Source: Bacteroidaceae bacterium (GTDB lineage: Bacteria; Bacteroidota; Bacteroidia; Bacteroidales; Bacteroidaceae). Taken from it: 64,000 nucleotides of DNA. Where the stretch lies: contig JAEESE010000008.1 in assembly GCA_016286165.1 (NCBI GenBank), forward strand, positions 85,854-149,853. The letters run 5' to 3'. The translations under genes and the position numbers were made by a program. This document shows positions 1 to 7,531 of this stretch, piece by piece. Numbering within the stretch: position 1 is the stretch's first letter; each line of letters starts with the position of its first letter. The notes beneath the pieces are model-generated. The model had not been told where the DNA came from. It searched no databases and was given only the letters and a program-made list of their open reading frames with translations.

Positions 1-1687
1 CTACGTCCTCATAACTGCGAACAACAGTTTCATCCTCCATAACAGTCTTAGGTGAATGTCCGAACATCTGAGCTACATCGAGGTCGAATGGACGAATACC
101 GTCGCCCTGCTGGAAAGCAAAATGTGCATCGCCGGTAGTTTCGCCAACTACAAACAGAGGTGCACGTTCGCGCTCGGCTATCTTGCGGACGTGGTCGAGG
201 TGCTCTTCCTGTATGAGCAGACCCATACGTTCCTGGCTCTCGTTGGCTATAATCTCCTTGGACGAAAGCGTCGGGTCGCCAATTGGCAACTTGGTCATAT
301 CAATTAGGCCGCCACATTCTTCAACAAGTTCCGAGAGGCAGTTGACATGGCCGGCTGATCCGTGGTCGTGAATGGATACGACGGGGTTGACATCTTCTTC
401 ACAAAGCGAGCGGACGAGATTGTAGGCACGTTTCTGCATTTCGGGATTTGCTCGCTGTACGGCGTTGAGTTCAATGCCGCTGGAGTAGCGGCCTGTGTCA
501 ACTGAACTGACGGAGCCGCCGCCAAGACCTATGCGATAGTTGTCACCGCCCACTACAACAATCTTATTACCTTTCTCGGGTGTGCCTTTGAGACAATCGC
601 GCTTAGTGCCATAGCCTACACCGCCGGCTAGCATGATTACCTTGTCGTAGCCATATTGTTCACCGTTTTCTTCGTGCTCGAATGTGAGTACCGAACCTGT
701 GATGAGTGGCTGGCCAAACTTGTTGCCGAAATCGCTGGCACCATTTGATGCTTTAATTAGTATTTGTTCAGGTGTCTGGTATAGCCAGTTTCGTGGGGCA
801 GGGCTGTCGGGGTACGAGGTCATGTATACCGCAGTGCCTGCAATGGGCCATGAGCCTGTGCCACCGCCCATGCGGTCGCGAATCTCACCGCCAGTGCCTG
901 TCGAGGCACCGTTGAAAGGCTCTACGGTGGTGGGGAAGTTATGTGTTTCGGCCTTGATGCTGATGACACTCTCGATGTTCTTTATGATAAAGTAATCGCT
1001 TGTGGCGTGTTCAGCAGGGGCGAACTGCTCTACGACAGGTCCTTCGGCGAATGCTACATTATCTTTATAAGCGGAGATGATTTTGTGAGGGTTCTCCTGC
1101 GTAGTGCGCTTGATCATGGCAAAGAGACTGCTTGGCATCTCCTTGCCATCGATAATAAAGGTGCCACCGAAAATCTTGTGACGGCAGTGCTCGCTGTTAA
1201 TCTGTGCGAAGCCGAATACCTCGCTGTCGGTAAGCTTTCGGCCGAGTTGGTCTTCCACGTCGTGTAGATAAGCAATTTCTTCGGGCGACAGGGCAAGTCC
1301 TTCCTGTTCGTTATACGCTTCGAGATCTTCAATCTGTAGAATCGGAGCTGGCTTGATATCTACGGTGAAGATGTCCTGGTTGAGGCCTTTGTAGATTCGC
1401 TGGAGCATCGGGTCGTGCTCAGCCTCGGCACTATCGACGGGGAAATATTCCTCAATACGTTTAATGCCTTGAATGGCCATGTTCTGAGTAATCTCCACGG
1501 CATTGGTGCTCCACGGTGTTATCATCTCGCGTCGCGGTCCGATGAACTGCCCCTCTAGTGTTGAGGCTTCAATTAGCGTTGCTCCGCTATAAAGCCAGCA
1601 AAGTTTATCGATTTCTTCTTGCGAGAGCTGGTGATCGGCTTGTGTGGCGATTATGCTCTGCGGAGTGCGGAAAAAGAAGATAGTCAT
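1..1687 (-). CDS. purL: Phosphoribosylformylglycinamidine synthase, N-terminal part (cut by window edge)
   Basis: Catalyses the ATP- and glutamine-dependent FGAR to FGAM step of cytosolic purine synthesis. My translation of the minus strand from the ATG at 1687 gives 562 codons with no stop before the window edge. It begins MTIFFFRTPQ and contains the PurL hallmark INSEHCRHKIF, then KAETHNFPTTVEPFNGASTG and the glycine-rich GGGTGSWPIAG stretch of the first AIRS-like half. Family members of this long, single-chain type run to about 1230-1300 residues, so more than half (second AIRS half and glutamine amidotransferase domain) lies outside the window. A good Bacteroidota promoter sits 34-64 bases upstream of the start. 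purD lies about 20 kb away and is not co-transcribed. Confidence 0.95.
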   Translation of the reverse strand, partial: MTIFFFRTPQSIIATQADHQLSQEEIDKLCWLYSGATLIEASTLEGQFIGPRREMITPWSTNAVEITQNMAIQGIKRIEEYFPVDSAEAEHDPMLQRIYKGLNQDIFTVDIKPAPILQIEDLEAYNEQEGLALSPEEIAYLHDVEDQLGRKLTDSEVFGFAQINSEHCRHKIFGGTFIIDGKEMPSSLFAMIKRTTQENPHKIISAYKDNVAFAEGPVVEQFAPAEHATSDYFIIKNIESVISIKAETHNFPTTVEPFNGASTGTGGEIRDRMGGGTGSWPIAGTAVYMTSYPDSPAPRNWLYQTPEQILIKASNGASDFGNKFGQPLITGSVLTFEHEENGEQYGYDKVIMLAGGVGYGTKRDCLKGTPEKGNKIVVVGGDNYRIGLGGGSVSSVDTGRYSSGIELNAVQRANPEMQKRAYNLVRSLCEEDVNPVVSIHDHGSAGHVNCLSELVEECGGLIDMTKLPIGDPTLSSKEIIANESQERMGLLIQEEHLDHVRKIAERERAPLFVVGETTGDAHFAFQQGDGIRPFDLDVAQMFGHSPKTVMEDETVVRSYEDV

Positions 1688-1720
1688 GATGGTAAAGTGT
1701 GAGGTTGTTTATTTTGGCTG

Positions 1721-1751
1721 CAAAGGTAGCCTAATTTAAGCGAAATACAAA
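1721..1751 (-). promoter_or_regulatory. Bacteroidota-type promoter for purL
   Basis: On the minus strand TTTG (1751-1748) is followed after 19 bases by TACCTTTG (1728-1721), a full match to the Bacteroides sigma-ABfr consensus TTTG-N19-21-TAnnTTTG. It points into purL with a leader of roughly 30 bases. Confidence 0.75.
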
Positions 1752-1814
1752 GAAAAAAGCACGTAAAATCTAGCATACCTTTGTTATTTTTCTGCATAGG
1801 CTTTACTTTACACT

Positions 1815-1854
1815 GAAGCCGGCTTCATCATCCGATGAAGCCGGCTTCGTTTTT
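1815..1854. terminator. Perfect 15-bp hairpin between purL and the PUR-type gene
   Basis: Arms 1815-1829 and 1834-1848 are perfectly complementary around a 4-base loop. The T-run (GTTTTTG) follows on the plus strand, although both flanking genes are on the minus strand. It probably ends minus-strand transcription from the 1864-2208 gene before the purL promoter, but the missing U-tract in that direction leaves the orientation open. Confidence 0.55.
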
Positions 1855-1863
1855 GACGTGTTG

Positions 1864-2208
1864 TCAGAACTCAATCTCGTCGAGTTCTATTTCACTGCTT
1901 TTTGTCTCTTCGGGGCGCTGTTCTACGGGTCCCTGCTGCTCGTAGATGAAACGCATGGCGTCAGCTAAAGCTCCTGTGAATTTTTCGAAATCTTCGGGGT
2001 AGACAAACAGTTTGTGCTTCTCGTAGCTGAATTGAGGCATTTCAGAGTCTCCACTCACGATTCTCTTACTCTCGGTAAGCGACAGATACATATCGCCCTT
2101 ACTGCTTTGTTTGACATCAACATAGTAGAGACGTTTTCCTGCTTTTATAGATTTAGAGAACAGGATGTCTCTTTCCTTGCTTCCGTAATCCTTAAAATTG
2201 TCTTTCAT
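1864..2208 (-). CDS. PUR-family nucleic-acid-binding protein (DUF3276)
   Basis: A 114-residue cytoplasmic protein. Its sequence (SKSIKAGKRLYYVDVKQSSKGDMYLSLTESKR split over two strands, then a second Phe/Tyr-rich beta-alpha unit ending in an acidic tail) matches the small Bacteroidota DUF3276 family. That family has the PUR-alpha fold and binds single-stranded DNA or RNA. The central KGDMYLSLTESK and the later FVYPEDFEKFTGALADAM helix are the recognisable parts. The last 20 residues are Glu/Ser-rich and probably disordered. It is divergent from nusB and seems monocistronic. A TACTTTTG -7 box on the minus strand at 2252-2245 could drive it. The target nucleic acid is unknown. Confidence 0.85.
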   Translation of the reverse strand: MKDNFKDYGSKERDILFSKSIKAGKRLYYVDVKQSSKGDMYLSLTESKRIVSGDSEMPQFSYEKHKLFVYPEDFEKFTGALADAMRFIYEQQGPVEQRPEETKSSEIELDEIEF

Positions 2209-2326
2209 ACGTAAAAATAGAAGTGTTTTATCGTTTTAGCGTGCCAAAAGTAGGCATTATTCATCAAACATCCCAATTTTTTTTGAAAAACTTTCTTTTT
2301 AAAGGTGATAATTGGACTAAAATAAC

Positions 2327-2334
2327 TACTTTTG
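2327..2334 (+). promoter_or_regulatory. Candidate -7 box for the nusB operon
   Basis: TACTTTTG matches TAnnTTTG and lies 78 bases before the nusB ATG. No TTTG is seen at the expected -33 distance, so support rests on the -7 element and position only. Confidence 0.45.
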
Positions 2335-2412
2335 CGCTCGCTAACGGTTATTAATGGTTTTCGCGACCAACTATAATGCCGCCTATTGACAGATTATTGT
2401 TACGGAAAGAAT

Positions 2413-3360
2413 ATGATTAATAGAGAACTTATCCGGTTGAAGGTTGTGCAGCAGGTGTATGTGTACTACATGAACTGCGACCGCAAACTCGATACTGCCG
2501 AGAAGGACTTGTTCACCAGCCTCTCCAAATCCTACGATCTTTATCTTTATATGCTTGAACTCATGGTGGAGCTCAACCGTCTGGCGGAGCGCTCTTATGA
2601 GACAGCGATGAGCCGCTATCAGCGCATACATGAGGGCGATGCTCCTAGCTCGCGCTTCATCGACAACAAGTTTATAGCTCAGTTATCGTCAAACACACAG
2701 TTGTGCGACTTTGTCGATAACCAGAAGAAGACTTGGGCTGATGATGAGGATTATGTGCGCCGCCTTTTGCATCGTATCACCGAGTCGGATATCTATGTAG
2801 AATGGATGAACGGTACAGAACCGACGACTTACGATGACGACCGTAATCTCTGGCGTCAACTCTACCAGAAGGTTATTGCCGAGGATGAGGAACTCGACGC
2901 GATACTTGAGGAGAAAAGCCTCTATTGGAACGATGACCGTTTCATAGTGGATACCTTTGTCATCAAGACCATCCGTCGTTTTGAGGAAACCAATGGTTCT
3001 CACCAACCTTTGCTCGAGGAGTATCGCGATGAAGAGGATCGCGAGTTCGCACGCCGCCTGCTACGTGCCACTGTGCTTGGCTGCGACACCTACCGTCAGT
3101 TTATCCAGCAGACGTTACGCAATTGGGAAATAGAGCGCTTAGCGTTTATGGACCTGCTAATCATGCAGACGGCCATAGCAGAGGTTGTCACATTCCCGCA
3201 GATACCAGTGAGCGTGTCCATCAATGAATATGTTGAGATAGCCAAGATGTATTCCACACCCAAGAGCGGAGCCTACGTCAACGGTATTCTCGATGCCATA
3301 TGCCGTCGTCTCGCAGATGAAGGCCGCATCCGCAAGGAAATCTCTCCTGCTACACATTAA
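2413..3360 (+). CDS. nusB: Transcription antitermination factor NusB, long Bacteroidota form
   Basis: NusB binds boxA RNA with S10 (NusE) and promotes antitermination in rRNA operons. At 315 residues it is about twice the E. coli length. The canonical all-helical NusB domain is at the C-terminus (about 200-305, with EIERLAFMDLLIMQTAIAE and SINEYVEIAKMYSTPKSGAYVNGILD). The N-terminal 190 residues are a Bacteroidota-specific helical extension. I chose the ATG at 2413 (MINRELIRLKVVQQ) over a TTG nine codons upstream, because NusB homologues in this phylum begin with this motif. It heads a run with yajC, ybbR, coaE and DUF5606, an order typical of Bacteroidales. Confidence 0.9.
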   Translation: MINRELIRLKVVQQVYVYYMNCDRKLDTAEKDLFTSLSKSYDLYLYMLELMVELNRLAERSYETAMSRYQRIHEGDAPSSRFIDNKFIAQLSSNTQLCDFVDNQKKTWADDEDYVRRLLHRITESDIYVEWMNGTEPTTYDDDRNLWRQLYQKVIAEDEELDAILEEKSLYWNDDRFIVDTFVIKTIRRFEETNGSHQPLLEEYRDEEDREFARRLLRATVLGCDTYRQFIQQTLRNWEIERLAFMDLLIMQTAIAEVVTFPQIPVSVSINEYVEIAKMYSTPKSGAYVNGILDAICRRLADEGRIRKEISPATH

Positions 3361-3396
3361 TAATTTTATATAAGCAACCCCAAAAACGTATACACT

Positions 3397-3717
3397 ATGA
3401 CATCACTGATCGTATTACTACAAGCTCAGGGCGATGGTGGCATGGGCATGATCCTAATGCTCGTGGCCATGTTCGCCATTATGTATTTCTTCATGATTCG
3501 TCCCCAGCAGAAGAAGCAGAAGGAAATACAGAAGTTCCGCAACTCCATCGAGCGTGGCCAAGAGGTCATCACGGCTGGAGGTATCTACGGCGTAGTCCGC
3601 GACATCGACGATGTGAAGAACGTCCTAATCATAGAGGTGGCCAATGGAGTGCGCCTGCGTGTCGACCGCAATTCGGTCTTCGCTTCAGCTGCCAGCGCTG
3701 ATACTTACGCCAAATAA
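3397..3717 (+). CDS. yajC: Preprotein translocase accessory subunit YajC
   Basis: YajC is a small inner-membrane partner of SecDF in the Sec translocon. The 106-residue protein has one N-terminal membrane span (about 18-36, MILMLVAMFAIMYFFMIRP) directly followed by the family signature RPQQKKQKEIQKFRNS. A soluble beta-rich tail (GQEVITAGGIYGVV...) follows, with conserved V-TAGGI-G-V. Length is normal for the family. It lies 36 bases after nusB and 24 bases before the YbbR gene, so co-transcription is likely. Confidence 0.93.
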   Translation: MTSLIVLLQAQGDGGMGMILMLVAMFAIMYFFMIRPQQKKQKEIQKFRNSIERGQEVITAGGIYGVVRDIDDVKNVLIIEVANGVRLRVDRNSVFASAASADTYAK

Positions 3718-3741
3718 GCCTCAGTTCCATATACTTAGTGC

Positions 3742-4737
3742 ATGGACTGGCATCGCATACAGCTTGCCTATGAGGGCGTAAAGGCTTTCCTGCTTAGAAA
3801 ACTTGGCAGGGAGGCCTTTGTATTTGTTTTTTTCGTGCTTGTCTCGGCCGGCTTTTGGCTCTTGCTCACACTGAACGAGAGCTACGAAATGGATGTTGAG
3901 GTACCCGTGGAGCTTGTTGGCGTGCCTCAAGAAGTGGTTCTAACAACAGAGCTGCCAGCAAGTCTGCAGGTGCGTGTTCGCGATAAAGGCTCCGTTCTCA
4001 TGGGCTATTATGGTAATGATCGTCATCGCCAACTGACTTTTGATTTCAAGGCTTACGATCATGGCGAGACATACCATCACGTCGTCATTACGCATGCTGA
4101 TGTCCAGAAACAACTCCAACACAGTTTCGATGCTTCAACGCATTTGGTAAGCATACGCCCAGACACCGTAGAATACTACTATACGCGTGGCCATATGAAA
4201 CGCGTGCCAGTGACTTTCCGCGGTCATGTACAGCCAGAACAGCTTTATTATCTCGCTTCGCTGCGGTGTCAGCCCGACTCCGTAACCGTTTGGGCCGATG
4301 AGAGTTATCTCGACTCGCTTGTCGAGGTTTCTACTGTGGTGACCAATATCAATGGCCTCACAGAAAGTGTTACCCGTAACGTACCACTTCCCACGGTTCG
4401 TGGCGTGAAATTTGAGCCTGCAGAGGTGCAACTCACAGCCGAGATTGACGTTTTCACCGAGAAGAAAGTTGAGGTACCTATAGTAGGCACCAATTTCCCA
4501 GCTGGTATGTCGCTGCGAACCTTCCCGGCTACAGCCACCGTGTCGTTTCGTGTCGGTGCCAAGGACTACAAGAAAATCACGCGTGATCAGTTCGTTATTA
4601 CCACCACTTATGAACAACTGTTGGCGATGTCCGACTCCATGCTTACTCTAAAGCTGCGCTCTGTCCCTGAAGGTGTCTCGCAAGTGCGTATACAGCCCCA
4701 GCGCGTACAGTTCTTAATTGAGCAGACCGAAGAATGA
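3742..4737 (+). CDS. YbbR-like domain protein
   Basis: A 331-residue protein with one N-terminal membrane anchor (about 23-42, FVFVFFVLVSAGFWLLLTL). The rest is predicted to be periplasmic and beta-rich, with YbbR-type repeats: VEVPVELVGVPQEVVLTTELPA is the clear first repeat, and V-VPIVGTNFPAGMSLRTFPA a later one. In Firmicutes the YbbR protein CdaR regulates the c-di-AMP cyclase CdaA. I see no such cyclase here, so that role is not implied. The gene overlaps coaE by 4 bases (ATGA), indicating translational coupling; pairing of YbbR with coaE is common in Bacteroidota. Confidence 0.85.
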   Translation: MDWHRIQLAYEGVKAFLLRKLGREAFVFVFFVLVSAGFWLLLTLNESYEMDVEVPVELVGVPQEVVLTTELPASLQVRVRDKGSVLMGYYGNDRHRQLTFDFKAYDHGETYHHVVITHADVQKQLQHSFDASTHLVSIRPDTVEYYYTRGHMKRVPVTFRGHVQPEQLYYLASLRCQPDSVTVWADESYLDSLVEVSTVVTNINGLTESVTRNVPLPTVRGVKFEPAEVQLTAEIDVFTEKKVEVPIVGTNFPAGMSLRTFPATATVSFRVGAKDYKKITRDQFVITTTYEQLLAMSDSMLTLKLRSVPEGVSQVRIQPQRVQFLIEQTEE

Positions 4738-5330
4738 TACCCGTAGGCATCACTGGAGGCATAGGCAGTGGCAAAAGCTATGTGGCACGCCTATTAGCTG
4801 AGAACTATCGCGTGCCAATCTACGACAGCGACAGTCGGGCACGTAGCTTGATGCTCCAGCCTGAGCTTCGTCGGCAGATTGAAGCCCTCGTGGGGCTTGA
4901 GGCCTACAATCAAGATGGATCTCTAAACCGTGAAGTTGTGGCTTCGTATCTTTTTGCCGCCCCCGAACATGCTGCCGCCATTGACGGCATTGTGCATCCA
5001 GCTGTGAAAGTCGATTTCACAAAGTGGGCCGGTAGCCAGTCCGCTCCAATAGTGCTTCTCGAAAGCGCTATACTTGTAGAAGCACAATTCCTCGATGTAG
5101 TTGACAGTGTTATTGTTGTAGAGGCTCCGCTCAATCTCCGTCTTGAGCGCGCCATGCGGCGTGATCAATCTTCTCGCGAGAAGGTGCTGGCAAGGATGCG
5201 ACACCAGCTTACCGACGATGACCGTCGTGCCTATGCAAGCGTTGTCGTTGTAAACGATGGCCGGCCCATAATGCCCCAATTAAGATTTTTTATGGCAGAA
5301 AAGCTTGCGCAATCACAAGGGAAAGCTTAA
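4734..5330 (+). CDS. coaE: Dephospho-CoA kinase
   Basis: Phosphorylates dephospho-CoA at the 3'-hydroxyl, the last step of coenzyme A synthesis. The 198-residue protein opens with the P-loop GGIGSGKS (residues 8-15). It carries the substrate-binding YDSDSRAR motif near 31-38, GIVHPAV, and the lid region RAMRRDQ. Size is typical (about 195-210). The start overlaps the YbbR gene by 4 bases. A promoter for the next gene appears to overlap the coaE stop codon. Confidence 0.93.
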   Translation: MIPVGITGGIGSGKSYVARLLAENYRVPIYDSDSRARSLMLQPELRRQIEALVGLEAYNQDGSLNREVVASYLFAAPEHAAAIDGIVHPAVKVDFTKWAGSQSAPIVLLESAILVEAQFLDVVDSVIVVEAPLNLRLERAMRRDQSSREKVLARMRHQLTDDDRRAYASVVVVNDGRPIMPQLRFFMAEKLAQSQGKA

Positions 5331-5335
5331 TTTTG
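5305..5335 (+). promoter_or_regulatory. Candidate promoter for the DUF5606 gene, overlapping the end of coaE
   Basis: TTG (5305-5307), 20 bases, then TAATTTTG (5328-5335), matching the Bacteroidota consensus. The -7 box includes the coaE stop codon. The leader to the ATG at 5410 is A-rich and about 70 bases long. It suggests DUF5606 can be expressed independently of the nusB run. Confidence 0.55.
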
Positions 5336-5409
5336 CACCCGTTTATGAACTCAACGCATAAGAACTAAAGAATTAGAATCAATAGAAACAACTAATAAAA
5401 TAACAAACA

Positions 5410-5850
5410 ATGCTTGAAACCATTCTTTCAATAGCCGGCAAGCCCGGTTTGTACAAACTCGTTTCGCGTGGCAACCGCAACCTCATTGTCGAGAGCATCG
5501 ATGATCGTCATCAGCGCATGCCCGCATTCGCTACCGACCGTGTCATATCATTGGCTGATATCGCCATGTATACTGACGAAGAGGAAGTGCCTCTGGCAGA
5601 TGTTCTCACCAACCTCAAGGAGAAAGAGAACGGCGCAATATGTTCGTTGGATATTAAGAAGGCTTCCAAGAAAGAGCTCTTTGACTATTTTGCAGAAGTG
5701 CTCCCTGCTTTCGACCGTGACCGTGTGTTCCCCTCAGATGTTAAGAAGCTTATCCAGTGGTATAATATACTCATAGCCAATGGTCTGGATGACTTCTCGA
5801 AGTTGGCTCCTACCGATGGGGATAATATTGACGATCGCAGCCAGGAATAA
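5410..5850 (+). CDS. DUF5606 family protein
   Basis: A 146-residue soluble protein found widely in Bacteroidota, next to nusB/coaE-type housekeeping genes. The N-terminal part (LETILSIAGKPGLYKLVSRG, then a beta strand NLIVESID) resembles a small SH3-like beta barrel. It is followed by a helical segment with KASKKELFDYFAEVLP and a conserved DRVFPSDVKKLIQWYN motif. No catalytic residues or membrane segments are evident and the function is unknown. A strong terminator follows, so this is the last gene of the block. Confidence 0.85.
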   Translation: MLETILSIAGKPGLYKLVSRGNRNLIVESIDDRHQRMPAFATDRVISLADIAMYTDEEEVPLADVLTNLKEKENGAICSLDIKKASKKELFDYFAEVLPAFDRDRVFPSDVKKLIQWYNILIANGLDDFSKLAPTDGDNIDDRSQE

Positions 5851-5892
5851 TTGATTAACGCAGAGGTAAGATTGCCTCATTGCATATATATA

Positions 5893-5948
5893 GCGGTGCG
5901 AAGGATGACTGCCGGATAGTGGTTTACATCCTTCGCACCGCTTTTTTT
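5893..5948 (+). terminator. Rho-independent terminator after DUF5606
   Basis: Arms 5893-5907 and 5927-5941 form a perfect 15-bp stem with a 19-base loop, followed by seven T residues. It ends the nusB-to-DUF5606 unit and faces the convergent sialidase gene. Confidence 0.9.
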
Positions 5949-5983
5949 CTTCTCAAAAAGTAGGCCACAATGGCCTGGCTGCC

Positions 5984-7246
5984 TTATTTGTATTCTCCGT
6001 TGGTAATTTCTGCGATTGTGAGTGGCACATAAACCATGGAGTAACCATTGTATTTAGAGTCCTCTTCGTAGAAAAAGGCGACGCGGCCATCGCGCTGGAG
6101 TGACATGGTAGAGTAGGCAGAGGTGGTGGTGGATACTTGAAGACCGCGTGTCCAGTTGTGAGCGAAGGCTCGTGGTGAGTAAATGCCATTAGGAACGATC
6201 TCCTTGAACCAGAAACCTACGTTGGTGCGTCCTTCACCACAGGGCAATGATTGTAACATCAGTTTGGATGCTTTGCCAGTAGAGGTGCTGGTTGCGTCTA
6301 CAAGCATAATCTCACCGTTGCATGAATTGGCTCCCACCTTGATGCCTCCGGGCACGTCATGCGACGCAACACAGGAGCCCCAACTGCCACGCTCCTGATT
6401 GACACGTATGTTGTCGAAGTGGTAGACGTTAAAGAAACGGCCATACCATTTGCGTGATGATAGAACGACATCCCCGCATGGTAGCTCTTCAGCTTTTGGC
6501 TCGTCGCCCTCGAGACAAGGGCTGTCATTGCCATCGAGTGTAGTTCCTCCGAGCACGGCCCATGTCTGCCCGAAGTCGTCGCTATATAGGACATAGTTGC
6601 ATGCCACATCTTTGTCGCCCATTTGTGTGCGGGTCAGCACGGAACAGTATAAGCGGTAGTACTTATCCTTCTTCACCACACGGCTTTGCATGATACGCCC
6701 AGAACCTATGAACATCGTGCGGGTATTGGGTAGCATTGCATAAAACGTGTTCGTAACGTCTTCGGCTTTGGTCCACGAACGACCGCCGTCGGGACTATAC
6801 CAACGGGCAATACGGTTGGGTCGCGCGCGCGTACCTTTAATATATGGTGTACATCCAGTGACAGACATGCAAAGCACACGCTTGCTATTGCGGTCGGCAA
6901 CGATAGCTGCATCACCATAACCGCAATCGTCAGCACCGTCTATTCCTGAACCGCGTTGAATGACAGTGTCGGCCGACCACGTGTGACCATTGTTGCGACT
7001 TGTGCGCGCTACCATGTCAATACGACCGAAACCAATGTCGAAACCGCAGTAACGGCGGTCGGCCACGGCAATGAGATGCCCTTTCTTGGTTGTCGTGATA
7101 GCTGGGATGCGATAAGGAACTCCATAGGCATCGTAAGTGGTGAATAATCGTTCGGGTGTACCACTATAAGTCTTTTGCGCCGAGAGGGTAGTGGGCAGAG
7201 CCAGCAGCATTGCTAGCAATAGGTGTGCGAGAGTGTTGGTGTGCAT
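5984..7246 (-). CDS. Exo-alpha-sialidase (GH33 type)
   Basis: A secreted enzyme predicted to release terminal sialic acid from glycoconjugates. From the ATG at 7246 it is 420 residues, with signal peptide 1-23 (MHTNTLAHLLLAMLLALPTT, cleavage after LSA). Sialidase features are the RIP motif YRIPAI (Arg46, first of the arginine triad), three Asp boxes (SRNNGHTW, SPDGGRSW, SDDFGQTW), and C-terminal AYSTMS with FFYEE supplying the likely Tyr/Glu catalytic pair. The reading frame extends 48 codons upstream, but that part lacks a signal-like start and overlaps the promoter region. It stands alone between a convergent terminator and divergent rprX; no sialate catabolism genes are nearby. Confidence 0.88.
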   Translation of the reverse strand: MHTNTLAHLLLAMLLALPTTLSAQKTYSGTPERLFTTYDAYGVPYRIPAITTTKKGHLIAVADRRYCGFDIGFGRIDMVARTSRNNGHTWSADTVIQRGSGIDGADDCGYGDAAIVADRNSKRVLCMSVTGCTPYIKGTRARPNRIARWYSPDGGRSWTKAEDVTNTFYAMLPNTRTMFIGSGRIMQSRVVKKDKYYRLYCSVLTRTQMGDKDVACNYVLYSDDFGQTWAVLGGTTLDGNDSPCLEGDEPKAEELPCGDVVLSSRKWYGRFFNVYHFDNIRVNQERGSWGSCVASHDVPGGIKVGANSCNGEIMLVDATSTSTGKASKLMLQSLPCGEGRTNVGFWFKEIVPNGIYSPRAFAHNWTRGLQVSTTTSAYSTMSLQRDGRVAFFYEEDSKYNGYSMVYVPLTIAEITNGEYK

Positions 7247-7307
7247 AATATTGAAGGTTGTTTTGTTTGTAGGTTTTAGGATTGGTAAGTCTTTCAGTCC
7301 GTTGCTA

Positions 7308-7315
7308 CAAAGGTA
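7308..7315 (-). promoter_or_regulatory. Candidate -7 box for the sialidase gene
   Basis: TACCTTTG on the minus strand, about 62 bases upstream of the chosen ATG. It supports the shorter start at 7246, because a start at 7390 would lie upstream of this promoter. No clear -33 TTTG. Confidence 0.5.
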
Positions 7316-7483
7316 CTTCATTTTTCCATAACGCAGCCGAATAGGGGTGAGAAAAATCGTTTTCAAGTATGTTTTTCCTTTTTTGGACATGGTAAACTTT
7401 ATAAAAACTTGCGTATACGTATAAATAATATTGTATTTATGTTAATTTGGTTAAAGATTTTAATAAATCTTACAAGCCACTTC

Positions 7484-7513
7484 TTGCTGATGTTTACACA
7501 ATGTTTACCTTTG
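7484..7513 (+). promoter_or_regulatory. Promoter for rprX
   Basis: TTG (7484-7486), 19 bases, then TACCTTTG (7506-7513). The ATG of rprX is only 18 bases further, so the leader is very short. Confidence 0.65.
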
Positions 7514-7531
7514 CATCAGAAACAATAACGC

